A DNA stretch of 64,000 nt from Ambrosia x helenae (lineage: Eukaryota; Streptophyta; Magnoliopsida; Asterales; Asteraceae). Within the stretch, counting starts at the first letter, position 1. Every line of letters starts with the position of its first letter. Below the pieces are notes generated by a model. That model was not told the DNA's origin and did not search any database. It saw only the letters and a list, made by a program, of their open reading frames with translations. Location of the stretch: NCBI GenBank assembly GCA_030844895.1, contig CM061231.1, positions 30,265,149-30,329,148 on the forward strand, written 5' to 3'. A program made the translations under genes and the position numbers. Below are positions 35,913 to 46,672 of this stretch, piece after piece.

Positions 35913-36532
35913 GAGTTAAATGCCATTTTCGTCTCTGAGATTTGGCCAATTTTGCGAGTTTCATTCAAATGTTTATTTTTTCTCATATGGGTACCTAAGG
36001 TTTCGATATCTTGCAGTTTTCATCCGACTCATTAATCCCATCTATTTTTTCTGTTAACTTTTGGTTAAAAGACCAAAATACCCTTATATATATTGTTTAA
36101 AAAATAAATCTTTAATAGTATATATCACTGTAGTTAGTTTGTCTCCTACCTCTTTATTTCTTCAATGATTTGATACGCTTTTTACTTTTATAAGACAAAA
36201 AGCTCAAATAAATACACCAACGAAATGCTTATGTGTGGAAAGGTAATAACGGAGTGGAGTGATTGTAGATTTGTAGGAATAATGTGGAGGGGATTGAGGA
36301 GAAGAATTCGATTTATAAAGATGTTATTTCTTAAAACAATTATTTTAATATAAACGATAAGGGTATTTTGGTCTTTTAATCAAAACTTTACAGAAAAAAT
36401 GGATGGAGTTAACGAGTCGGATGAAAACGGCAAGATATTGAAACCTTGGGGACTCAGATGAGAAAAAAATAAACCTTTGGATGAAACTCGCAAAATTGGC
36501 CAAACCTTAAGGACGAAAATGGCATTTAACTC
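35913..36532. mobile_element. Mutator-like MITE (long TIR, 620 bp)
   Basis: Ends GAGTTAAATGCCATTTTCGT and its inverse ACGAAAATGGCATTTAACTC. The inverted repeat stays alignable for over 100 bp per side (GGCCAATTTTGCGAGTTTCAT pairs with its complement). Flanks TGTATAAAA (35904-35912) and TATATAAAA (36533-36541) are an 8/9-matching 9-bp target duplication, the Mutator hallmark. Non-coding. Confidence 0.8.
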
Positions 36533-36599
36533 TATATAAAAAACAAACAAACATATATAAAAAACACTAACCAATTTCGGGATCCTCCGAAATGTCAAG

Positions 36600-36990
36600 C
36601 CACGCACGTGCGAGCGCGAACTACTCGTCTTTGGTCCACTTTAGGTTGCTTTTGTCTTACTCGGCTCTCCCTTTTTTTTGTGGGACCGTTTTTTCGGGTC
36701 GGCTCCGGCTCAGGTTCGGGTTCTTATTTTGTGTCCAGCACGATTTCAACGTCTGGTTCTTGGTTGGATCCCGACATACCACCAACATTAAATGTCATGT
36801 TATTTGCGTAACCCATTGGACCTCCATAAAAATTATAGGGCATGTTGAGAAGTTGAGAGAAACCCATCATGTTCGGGTCGAGGTCGTTTGGGTTAAATGT
36901 TGGTACTGGTTGCGTTGTGTTTGGGCGAACGGCGTTTGGGTTAGTTGGGCGAGAGACGAAACACCGAACGGGACGTGAAATGGTTTCATT
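36600..36990 (-). pseudogene. Harbinger ORF1 N-terminal half
   Basis: Minus-strand frames include NPNDLDPNMMGFSQLLNMPY, GGPMGYANNMTFNVGG and SNQEPDVEIVLDTK followed by a TAA (near 36735) and an acidic EPEPEP stretch. This Asn/Pro/Met-rich head is typical of the Harbinger Myb-like ORF1. A frame change lies near 36885. Plus-strand frames over the same bases are shadows. Confidence 0.5.
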
Positions 36991-37251
36991 GTGGGTGTGT
37001 AAGGTTGAATGAAATTTTATAAAAATAAAGGAAGGAGATGAAAAAAATGGGAAAGAGATGCGTGTTTAAATAGGAAATTGTTATTTTTTTTAAATAGCCG
37101 TTGGCTAGTTTGAATTTGAGTGGCCCAAAAACAAAAACCACGTCGTGGAGTTTTTATCGGTGGCCCCAATTCAGGGGGAGTGTACAAATCAGGTGGGGGC
37201 GTTTTTTGCCCCAAAAACGTCCAGATCTGGGCATCATTACACATGGTCTAA

Positions 37252-37541
37252 GACCATGTGTAGTGAGGTGAAATTTAGAGCCCTTCACTTGAGCATTTTT
37301 GACATGTGGCATGTGGAGCCACTAGAGGCTTGAAAGGGGCTTGAAATTTATAAACGGTGTAGTGGTGTGGTGTGTGTGTATATAATGATATTAAATTTGA
37401 ATTAAAAAATAAAAATGAAGTGGCAACGGTTTATCGGAGGAAGAGAGGAGAGACCAACGCAAAATATTTCGTGTGGCCCTCCTTAGCGCCGGTGCCAAAA
37501 TTGGGCATTAACGCCCATTTCACAAGCCACTACGTATGGTA
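37252..37541. mobile_element. PIF/Harbinger MITE, 290 bp
   Basis: TIRs GACCATGTGTAGTG and CACTACGTATGGTA (inverse) are flanked by TAA on both sides (37249-37251 and 37542-37544). It abuts the larger related element directly and shares its target TAA, producing the palindrome ACACATGGTCTTAG-type junction at 37240-37262. Non-coding. Confidence 0.75.
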
Positions 37542-37548
37542 TAATAAG

Positions 37549-37865
37549 GGGGAAATGGAATTTAATAATCCCAACTTTGGGGGGTTGGAAGGCAGCAGTC
37601 CCAACTTGAAATTTGTAATATAACAATCCCAACTTGTCAATGTTTTTATTCTAATGGTCCCAAACTAACCTCAGTTAAGTTTTTCTGTTAAGTGCCAACG
37701 TGGCAATCCACGTGGCAGTCCATGTGGCATAGTATGTCCAGTTGGCAAAAAACGTGGGTCCCACTAGTTTTTTCAATTAAAAAAAACCTATGCATATATT
37801 ATTATATCTATCTTTATATATCTTCATCATCTGTGTATATATTATACACACATATATACAAACAC

Positions 37866-37938
<73 letters not shown>

Positions 37939-38945
37939 ACCCACCCCCTTCTTCATCGTCCTGTCACCACAGTCCTCCACCACCATCTTCGACGACCACC
38001 ACCCCACAACTGCCTGTCACCACCGTCCTCCACCACCATCTCCGACGACATCTCCGCCACCACCAACCAAAGCCCACCCACCATCATTCCCCTCAACCTA
38101 CACCCCATAATCACCACTCTACCATTCACCCCCACCAACCACCTGTAAAATTAGGGCTTTTCCCCAAATTTTAGGGTTCTTAGTTCGTCACCATCAACCA
38201 CCGCCGCCGTCAACCATTTTACAAGAGTTGGAGCCCTAATTTTACAAGGGGAAGAAGCGGGGAGAAGCCCTAATTATTGAACGGTGGTCGGAGATGGCCG
38301 GAACCCACCTGTTCTTCCTCCAATCTTGAACGGTGGTCGGAACCCACCTGTTCTTCCTCCAATCTTGAACGGTGGTCGGAGATGGCTGTTTTTAGTTCAG
38401 ATCTGGCAGTGGGTGGTGGAGAAGACAACCGGGAGAAGGTGGAGAAGACGACCGGGTTTGGTGGTGTTTGTAGTGGTGGTGGAGAAGACGACCGGGTGGT
38501 GGTGGAGAAGACGACCGCCATCTGCAACCTCTCTCTCTGCGTTCTCTCTCTCTCATCTCTTTCTCTCTCTACGTTCTCTCTCTCTCAGCTCTTTCTCTCT
38601 CTGTCAACTGTATATGTGTATATATATTGTATATGTGTGTATATATATTGTATATGTGTGTGTATATATATATATATATATATAAATATTTTGGTATAAA
38701 GATTAAAAAAGACACATGTACATTGTGGGACCCACGTTTTTTTTTTTCCAACTAGACAGATTTTGCCACGTAGGACTGCCACGTGGGATGTCTACGTGGC
38801 ACTTAACCGGAAAAACTAACTGAGGTTAGTCTGGGACCAACCAAATAAAATGGTTGACAAGTTGGGACTGCTGTGGTACAAGTTTCAAGTTGGGACTGCT
38901 GTCTTTCAACCCTCCAAAGTTAGAATTATAAGATTCCATTTCCCC
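37549..38945. mobile_element. Long-TIR element (Mutator-like), 1.4 kb
   Basis: Left end GGGGAAATGGAATTTAATAA and right end ...GATTCCATTTCCCC are inverted. The arms remain alignable for ~250 bp, including CAGCAGTCCCAACTTGAAA, CTAACCTCAGTTAAGTTTTT and AACGTGGGTCCCAC. The interior has a GA microsatellite (37869-37934), CCACCA-rich DNA and a ~48-bp duplication (CCACCTGTTCTTCCTCCAAT at 38305 and 38345). The frames inside are low-complexity. The flanks do not give a clean 9-bp duplication, so the Mutator assignment rests on the long TIR. Confidence 0.65.
37869..37934. repeat. (AG)33 microsatellite
   Basis: Uninterrupted AG dinucleotides for 66 bases inside the long-TIR element. Highly polymorphic in kind. 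Confidence 0.95.
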
Positions 38946-39210
38946 AAGTAATAACATATATCCATGGCATCATGTTTTATAAGTTAGAGAGATAATTACG
39001 TTAACAGATCCTTTCATAAAAAGAACTCTATCCAAGATATTTAAATACAAAGTAAAAGTATTGAAGCTTATTTATATAGCTTTTACTTTTTAGTGATTGA
39101 TACCATAAACTTGAGAGTGAAGATAAGAACGTATGGTGCTACATTATTCCACAAAAATTTGTACTTGCAAAACCATGTGGTATAAATTCTAGCTTATATG
39201 TCTAATCCTT

Positions 39211-39217
39211 TATATAA
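39211..39217 (+). promoter_or_regulatory. Probable TATA box of the DC1 gene
   Basis: TATATAA 80 bp before the ATG at 39297, a fitting spacing for a short leader. It lies only ~265 bp from the end of the long-TIR element, so that element borders the promoter. Confidence 0.5.
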
Positions 39218-39296
39218 TTCATCCCTTCTCACCTTTCACTGGTGGTGTGCTCCTAATCCCATTTTCTAAACAATTATTACTAAAACAAGGGGAAAA

Positions 39297-41369
39297 ATGA
39301 GGCCTCAACATGAACATCCATTGAATCTCATAGATTTGTGGTCGGAACAGTTACAATATGAAAAAGAGCATGAAGAAGATGAGGAAGAGAACGAGGATGA
39401 ATTCATTGCAAAACAAGACTTCAAAGGTTCTTGTTCTCGATGTGATGAAGAAATCAACTGGTATCATAGGTATTACTATACATGTTGTCAATGTGATTAC
39501 TCTATCCATAAATTTTGTGCAGAGCTTCCAAAAGAGTACAAAGACTCTTGCCATGCCCATCCGCTTTACTTCCTCAAAGAGAGGAATTACGATGAGTACT
39601 TGTGTAATATTTGTCGTAGTTCTTATGGGCCTGACGACCTTTTTTATCATTGTTCAGAATGTGAGTTCGATGTTGATGTAAAATGTGCTATAAGAAGGCA
39701 ACAAAATAATATCATCTATCATCCCATCCATGAACACCCACTAGTTCCCTTCCCTAAAAAACTTTTATATGAGTGTGATGCATGTGGTATGGAACACAAA
39801 GGGGTATTCTATCATTGTCCCAAGTGTGTTGGCCCATTCATTCATAGTCATTGTGTTTTCCTTCCGAAAAAGTTGTTAATCCAACACATTACTAATGACT
39901 TTTTCTCTCATACTCATCCGCTCGACCTTGCTTATACCTTTCCGTACGTGGATCAAATATCCAAGTTTCATCCACGGTGTAGGGTGTGCCGTCAAGATTT
40001 TACTAGTGAGATTCTCTGGATTTACAAATGCGAGAAATGCAGATACTATACTCACCTGAATTGCGCAACGTCAAGAAACGAGTCGTTCATGTCCATCCTT
40101 ACAGCTCCAGGTAGATTTGCATAATATATGCTTATAGTTGCTCATATGTCATTGGTTATACATTGATGATTACTTAGTACACTCATGTTGTTATTGACAG
40201 GTACAGGAAAAACCATACAAAACTATGAAGATGCTAAACATCCTAATATTCTCCATCTACCATTTCCTGATCCATCTTATAGCCTACTAAAACACTTGTT
40301 TTACAAGGAAAAGGGATCAAGTACCTGCAAGATAGATAATATAAGTCATCAACATCAACTGATTCTAGAGGATGCAGAATGTATTGACATCAGGATTGCC
40401 ACCTCTTCTAGAGCAAACTCACTATCCTATCATGACCCAATGAAGAGGATCCAACTTTTGTGCAATGGATGTGTGCAACCAATTACGAGTGGGCCAATTT
40501 ACGTGTGTGCCAATGAGGAGGATGAGCATTGCAACTTTGTGCTCCACGAGTGGTGTTCTCGGCTACCCGTTGAACTGAAAGACCACCCTGCTCACCAACA
40601 ACATACGTTGATTCTCCATTCGAAAGCCCCTGGTAAGTTTTTAGGGGTGTTCAGATGTGATATTTGTAGGTTACAATGTAATGGATTTGTCTACTGTTGT
40701 ATGGATTGCAACAACTACATCATTGACGTTAATTGTGCCTTCTTGCCTAAAGAAATCACTCATACTTCTCATCCAAATCACCTCATTTCTAGAAAATTTA
40801 ATCAGGGACGTGGTGGCTGGTGTGGTATGTGTTATGGGGGTATTTATGGTTTTTCATTTGATTGCAATACTTGTAATGATTTTCATCTACACCCTCATTG
40901 TGCTTTGTTAATACCGGAGACAACTAGGAACAAGTGTGACAAGCATCCTATGAAGCTGAGTTACTTTCCCATTGAGAACCATAAGAGTGACTATTTTTGT
41001 GAAGTTTGCGAGATGGAGTTGAATCCTGAGTACCAGCCATTCTATCATTGTCGTGAGTGTATGCAGTCTATGCATACAGCTTGTGCTCCCTCAATACTTC
41101 AGTATGAAACATATACAACTCGTGAGGAATGGTTATATTATGAATGGAATGCCATTCATAAATATGTAAATGTGAAGTTTGGGGGGACATATGAGAATAT
41201 CAAAGTGCATCCACACCTCCTTTCATTCCTTCAAGGGATTGCAAACGATGGTCAATGTGCAGACAGCCATTATTATTGTTATAACAAAGATCTTCAGTAT
41301 CATATGATCTTTAAGTGTTTAATTTGTAACTTTGCAGTTCATTACAAGTGTTGTGAACGTATGAGTTGA
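39297..41369 (+). CDS. DC1-domain (cysteine/histidine-rich C1-like) protein
   Basis: Exon 1 39297-40110 and exon 2 40201-41369 (CCAG|GTAGAT ... TTGACAG|GTACAG) join in phase 1 to 660 residues. About eight DC1 modules follow one another, each an H-x-HPL start, then CxxC, a second C-x2-C and a final H-x4-C. Examples are CSRCDEEINWYHRYYYTCCQ, CNICRSSYGPDDLFYHCSEC, CDACGMEHKGVFYHCPKC, CRVCRQDF and, in exon 2, CNGCVQPI, CDICRLQC, CGMCYGGI and CEVCEMELNPEYQPFYHC; a ninth, partial module ends at CCERMS. An acidic run EEDEEENEDE is near residue 28. DC1 proteins are plant zinc-binding proteins, mostly uncharacterised; some are linked to stress or defence signalling. An AATAAA lies at 41413. The frame is intact and the splice sites canonical. 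Confidence 0.9.
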
Positions 41370-41514
41370 TAATATATATCGTCGGTTTGTACTTGTGTGA
41401 AAAGATATTGTAATAAACAAACTCCATTATACAATGTGTTCCCTTTTGCACTTCATTTTTGTTTATGTTAATTGCTTTAACCCTAAGATGGGTAATCATA
41501 TGAACCGCGAATCA

Positions 41515-41632
41515 TATCGGGTGTCGGTCAAACTCGAACCCGGGTCTTTCGTGTAGTGATTCTGACCCATCGATTAATGATTTGAGATTAGTACCAACTG
41601 TTCTAACCATTATAGCAGATGATTTCATTTTA
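41515..41632 (-). mobile_element. Possible SINE remnant
   Basis: On the minus strand there are an A-box-like TAATGGTTAGAACAGTTGG and a B box GGGTTCGAGTT at plausible spacing. There is no clear tail or target duplication, so the call rests on the two boxes only. Confidence 0.35.
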
Positions 41633-41876
41633 AGGTACTTTATTGTTTATTTTGCATAGCAAAGATTAAGTGTATCCTTAAATGATTGAATTTGATGGTA
41701 ATACATGGGTAAACCACTTGATTTTATTGGCTGAATTGAACAAATTTTCAACCTCTTTGAGTTGTATATAACATATGCATACCACATGCTCGACAAAATG
41801 TGTGTGTGAGTTCTGAACAGAAAATTGTCTTATTATTTATGTGTTTACATTCCAATTATGAATACTAGGCTCTAAC

Positions 41877-42191
41877 ATTGAGAACTATAAGATTGACTAT
41901 TTATGTGAAGTTTGCTAGCGGTACTTAATCTTGAGTTTCCATTTTTTCATTGTCGTGAGTGTAATAACTGGTGCTCCGTCAATACTTCAGTATGAAACAT
42001 ATATCGAATATGACATTGGCGTTTATAGGTTTGTAAATGTGAAGTTCGGGGCACATAGAACAATATTAAAGTGCATTCACACCTCCTTTCATTTGTTCAA
42101 AGAGTTGAAAGCGGTGATCGATGGGCATATGTGATGACAGCCTCCAATTCATAATGATCTTTAAATGTTTAACTTGTGAGTTTGCAGTGGT
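41877..42191 (+). pseudogene. Duplicated 3' fragment of the DC1 gene
   Basis: Matches the end of exon 2 (about 40970-41340): ATTGAGAACTATAAGATTGA corresponds to ATTGAGAACCATAAGAGTGA, and TCAATACTTCAGTATGAAAC is shared exactly. Stops and several indels break the frame (TTTGCTAGCGG in place of a Cys codon), and about 60 bases of the parent are missing. It is a tandem partial copy ~500 bp downstream of its parent, without promoter or upstream modules. Confidence 0.8.
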
Positions 42192-43128
42192 GTAATATAT
42201 AAATTGTTTCCTATTTTCTTCTTTTATGTGCAAAAAGATGCAATATATAAATAAACAGAATTTAATGTTCTATAATTCACAATCTCCACTTGTATTCAGC
42301 CACATACCTAATGAAGTGAAGCATATGGTTTGATCTGTTATGGTACACAAGCATATGGTGTTTGGCCATTGATAAAACTCAAACTTAGATTAGTATATAC
42401 GTATTATATGGGACAATATTATCAATCATATGTATTATTATGGGTCGAAACTCTAGAAAGGTTGGTTATTTATTAATGCTGGTAATAAGGCAGTTAATTA
42501 CCGGCCAATTGAATGGTAGTGTCGGTTAAGATTGACATCAGTCTGTATTAGTATACAAACGAACAAGATTGTATAAACAATGTTACTTAATGTATGATTA
42601 ACTTTGTGTCTAATCTTGTTATTATTGCGTGTATCCAATCTTTGTGAATCTTAGTCTAGTATCACTATCTTGTTATTGTTGATTCCCAACTCAGCCACGT
42701 AACTTCCTTTCAATGCTTCTGTTGTGTGAATGCAATGCACTGGCATATGATACTGAAAGATGCAGCCATAACATGGAAGTAAATTACCAGCTTCCAACTC
42801 GCTTTGCACCCACAGCCATTATCTTCAAATCACTCATCACAAGAATAAAATAAACAAAGATGCATTGAAGATTTTGTATTTTTTTTTATTCATCAAATTA
42901 AGAGAATCCCTCCAGAGCCCACATATTAGCTGTTAAATTTGTTAATAATAAAAAAATGTTATATTTTTCGAGGTGTGGAGTATGATGGATGTCGAACACA
43001 AGTGATTGTCGCCACCATGATCAGAACCCAAAGCTTTAGCGCCTTAGTTGCGTAAATTAGCACCATAGTAATAACCCGTTTGGACATGTATAATTGGAGT
43101 AAATTCAAATTGACCCGTTGTATAACTT
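42192..43128. other. Gene-free interval
   Basis: AT-rich DNA between the DC1 fragment and the SINE. No frame, repeat or motif stood out. Confidence 0.55.
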
Positions 43129-43350
43129 TTTTTTTTTGAACGGCTAACAAATTGGAATCACTCACGGAACACTGGAGTATCATCGTGCCACCAGTGTTGC
43201 CACGCGATCATATTCCACCACCAAGTCACCAATTCAGGAGGAAACTCATAATTATGAGAAAACCCAATTTGTGAGATTCGAACCCAGGACCTTATGGCCT
43301 CTAAGTCTTATCTCACCACCAAGATGCCACTAGGCTATAATGCCTTGGGC
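43129..43350 (-). mobile_element. tRNA-derived SINE with 16-bp target duplication
   Basis: On the minus strand the A box TAGCCTAGTGG (43337-43327) and B box GGTTCGAATCTC (43284-43273) are near-consensus, and the element ends in an A-rich tail (T run on the plus strand, 43129-43137). Perfect direct repeats ACCCGTTGTATAACTT flank it at 43113-43128 and 43351-43366. It differs in sequence from the SINE at 15058 and is probably a separate family. Confidence 0.9.
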
Positions 43351-43907
43351 ACCCGTTGTATAACTTAAATGTCCTAATGCAACATACGGAAATTTATTTT
43401 GCAGAAATTAATCTATCTAAAAAAAACAGGTCATTATTTCCATCCGTTCTTGTAAATCATATACTCTCAAGTTAAGATTCCCATTGTCAAAAGATCTAAG
43501 TGGTACATTTTTGTTTTAATCCGCTAACTCACATATCCCCTAATTTTACTCAAAAGCCTATAAAATAACACTAGAAAACACGGTTACTGACCCAACCCGG
43601 AACAAGTTCCTACCCTAACCCGACCCGCCGGTACAGTTGAGTTCTCCGGTTCTACCCGGTCAAAATTCCGGACCCAGTTTGTGCATCTCTACTAGCACTG
43701 TTATGATTTCAATGTATATATGGTTTGGCGGTCAGTAGAAAAATTGAAAAATAAAGCACTCAACTCCCATTGCTCATACTCAGGATTCGAACCTTGGGTC
43801 TTCTCTAACCACCTAATAATCTCTCATCTCCTTTCTTTTGTCACCCAGATCTCTCTGTTTCCGTTTATTGCTTCGATTATAGGCAGCCCCAGATCATCAA
43901 TCAAGTT

Positions 43908-44129
43908 ATGAAGAACAATAATAATAATAATAATAAACCCCAAAACCTATCACCATCCAAACCACTCCTATCCCATTTCATTTGTGTCATCGGGTTAGCT
44001 TCATCATATTGGCTGTCAGTCAATTTGTTCTCCATTAACTTTATCCAATACCCAGTTCTAACCCTCCGTTTATTATGGGTAAATCATCAATTACTCCTTC
44101 ATTTCTTCCTTCTCTTTTATCATGTCAAA

Positions 44130-44171
<42 letters not shown>

Positions 44172-46672
44172 TTGTATTTACTACTGTTATTGATTATATG
44201 TTGCTGATGATGACTATTCCCTGTTGTTAATAACTGTATTTGAATTGGGCATGATTGATTTACCAAAAGTAGACATTTTCTTAGCGCTTAGAGGCGTATG
44301 TACAATCTGAACCCCATGAGGCACGCCTTAGAGTTTCGCCTCGAGGCGTACACCTCACCCGTTTTTTTAAACCATGGTTTATATGACAAACCAAGATTGA
44401 AAGAATTTGTATTTGTTATTGCAGATGATTCAGGTCCCAGTTGTGATTATGGTATACAGTGTCTTTCGGAAAGATAAGAATCGGAGTTCGGTAATTCGTC
44501 CGTCTTTCCTATGTTCATTCGAATCGGTTCTTATAATTCATATGTAAACTTGACTGTATAAAAATTGAATGTTATTTTGTTAAAAATGTTACATTGCAGT
44601 ACTTGAAGGCTGTAGCTAGAGGTTTATTGGGGCTTCCAGTTGGTTACTTCTTAACCCCTGCATCTTTTTATGATTTCGACTGTTTTATATAAAAAAATCA
44701 AAATGTGTGTATGTATATGTGTAAAGTTTTCTAGACCAATTATAGAGAGAGAATTCATTCATGTATACCTAGCATTGTGTATAATTATTCTTTTCTTTAT
44801 AGTTATTTTATAAAAATTTCTTGATATATATAGGCACTTGCGTATTTTAACTTTCAGGGGCTGTTGTAAATGCACTTGGAGCTATTGCTTTAGGGCACCT
44901 GTTGGAAGTCGGTATGTACTTCTTGTTCAATCCGAGGTTTTTTTTTCACAGTGTTGTAATCTGGACACTAATATGATGAAACATAAAAATGCGTTTTTGT
45001 AAGCACATGCATTTTAGCTAATATCTTTTTTTCTCTACCGATGCAGTTATGTTTTAAGAACCATCAACTGGTCTCTTCTGATGTCTGCATTTACTGTGAG
45101 TGTAAAACTATGTAATTTTCTATCTTTAATTCTTGTTACAAAGTATTCATACCTCATATGGTTCTAGTCTTAGTCACTTGGGAAAATATATTTGGCTGTT
45201 TAGCTTTTTTAAGTTTGATTGTAAAACTATGTATGCTCGTTTTAACTCGTATGACCCGTTTCCATTTTAGTTTAGCTTTATTAAGTTTGATTGTTGTAGT
45301 TTGTAAAGCTGTTGGTGACTTTGTATGTGTTGCATATTTTGCAGTTCGTCCCTGCAGCTTCTGTCTACGGTTCATCTTGGGATGATTGGCACCGTGTATT
45401 TGCAAATACAAAGTAAGTTCTTGATAATATAAACCATTCACATGACTTCATTTTGACAGTTAACAATAACATGGCAGTTAAGTATTTAATACTCGTTTAT
45501 CAAAGTAGAAAAACGAAAAAAGGGATTTTTTACTCTACCAACCAAAGTTGGAGCATCTTTAATATTTTGGGTCAATATCTATATTTATGTGGCGTGGTTA
45601 CATGTGCATGTTTTAACTTGCAGGCTGATTGAATTGATTGATTATATGATCTGTATACCTGCATATGGTGCAGTAATTGGAGCTTGGTTTGGGGCCTGGC
45701 CCATGCCACTTGACTGGGAAAGGATGTGGCAGGTACCGTTTGATTAAAAACTTGAAACTTAGGATAGGTTACATAAAACGTATATTATTGAATTTTGTTT
45801 CACATAGTCAGTGGCGAAGCTTGGTTTCGGAATCGGCGGGGGCCGAACTCAATTTTTTTGATTGGTAATGGAAAATCGGCGGGGGCCGGACTCAACCCGT
45901 ACTCAATTTACCTACGAAAATCGCAAATTTCCACTACTGCGCCAAAAAACAGGGGGGCCAGGGCCACCCTTGGCCCCAACAATACTTCGCCCTTGCACAT
46001 AGTTGTATGGTAAATAGAATGACGTATATAACGAGAGAGGATATAGAAATAGGAAAATAGAGGTGATAAGATGGACAAGTAACATGTCAAAGAGGTTTGG
46101 GTTTAAACGTGTCATTATTAAGCCGGGGGTCTCATTGGAAGCAGCGTCTCTATTCCCACGGGGTAGAGGTAAGGTTGTCTACACCTTACCCTCCTCAGAC
46201 CCTACCTTAGCTTTTGCTATTGGTGGGATTAACTGAGTATGATGATGATTTTTTGAGCTCAGTTTTCTTTTATTACAAAAATAGACTTCGGGTGATGTTC
46301 AACCCGTTTCTGTTGTTGATATGCTCAAGAAAGGCCGTTGTATTTGGATTTAGCTTCTATAAGGAACTCTTATAAAATCTTGAATAAAACAAGTTAGGAA
46401 GTTGTATTAGACGAAAACTGAGTTGGACGCGTTCCCTTTTTAGCCAATATTTTTTATGTTTTTCTTGTTTGAGATAAGTAAATATATTGAAATTGCCATC
46501 TCTAGACCTCTAGTGGTAAACATTGTTTTTCTATCATAATTTACTTGACCTTGTTTTGCAGGAATGGCCAATTTGTGTAACTTATGGAGCTATTATTGGG
46601 TACTTGGTAGGAATGTTAGCTTCTTTCGGTTTTGTAGTCCGTGTTTCAAGCCAACATGTGAAGCGAGATTAA
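43908..46672 (+). CDS. PIGF: GPI biosynthesis protein PIG-F homologue, eight exons, one frame break
   Basis: Exons: 43908-44078, 44425-44490, 44600-44642, 44858-44911, 45047-45095, 45345-45412, 45624-45732, 46562-46672, all with GT-AG borders; ~227 residues. PIG-F is a multi-span ER membrane protein that stabilises the ethanolamine-phosphate transferases (PIG-O, PIG-G) adding EtN-P to GPI mannoses. The family signature AWFGAWPMPLDWERMWQ runs into EWPICVTYGAIIG across exons 7-8; exon 3 gives ARGLLGLPVG. An Asn run at the N-terminus comes from an AAT microsatellite. Oddity: exon 4 reads LGHLLEV where the conserved family sequence is GAPVG, available in the next frame. One G seems missing at 44893-44895, and as given the frame stops early in exon 5. 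A downstream GT (44916) could also restore phase. Intron 7 holds two MITE/SINE insertions. Confidence 0.88.
44128..44171. repeat. (ATT)n microsatellite in PIG-F intron 1
   Basis: About 14 uninterrupted ATT units. A shorter AAT run at 43916-43936 lies in exon 1 and encodes the Asn tract. Confidence 0.9.
45809..45995. mobile_element. hAT MITE in PIG-F intron 7
   Basis: TIRs CAGTGGCGAAG and CTTCGCCCTTG (inverse, two mismatches) with a perfect 8-bp target duplication CACATAGT (45801-45808 and 45996-46003). 187 bp, GC-rich centre, non-coding. A sister element with its own perfect 8-bp duplication is at 62714-62922. Confidence 0.88.
46121..46247 (+). mobile_element. Au-type SINE, partial, in PIG-F intron 7
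   Basis: Reads AGCCGGGGGTCTCATTGGAA, a GGTAGAGGTAAGG motif, CTTACCCTCCTCAGACCCTA and the ending GGGATTAACTGAGTATGATG ATGAT, which corresponds to the conserved 3' end of Au SINEs. The 5' end is missing or decayed. Same family as 13357-13480. Confidence 0.65.

Larger units (their letters stand above)
35077..37248 (-). mobile_element. PIF/Harbinger element, right part with remains of ORF1
   Basis: Continues the element begun at 22477 and ends CATTACACATGGTC before TAA (37249-37251). It encodes pieces of the Harbinger accessory Myb/SANT-like protein on the minus strand and carries a MULE insertion (35913-36532). No DDE transposase is present, so it is non-autonomous. Confidence 0.7.

Noticed and set aside
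36592..36978. 128-codon plus-strand frame
   Set aside because: It is antisense to the recognisable Harbinger ORF1 head.
38277..38782. 140-codon frame with repeated Cys-Ser-Ser-Asn-Leu-Glu
   Set aside because: The repeat is a ~48-bp DNA duplication inside a long-TIR element, open in several frames; no start context or homology.
44079..44207. Extension of PIG-F exon 1 into an Ile-rich tail
   Set aside because: It reads through a GT donor into an ATT microsatellite; exon 2 joins in phase at 44425.
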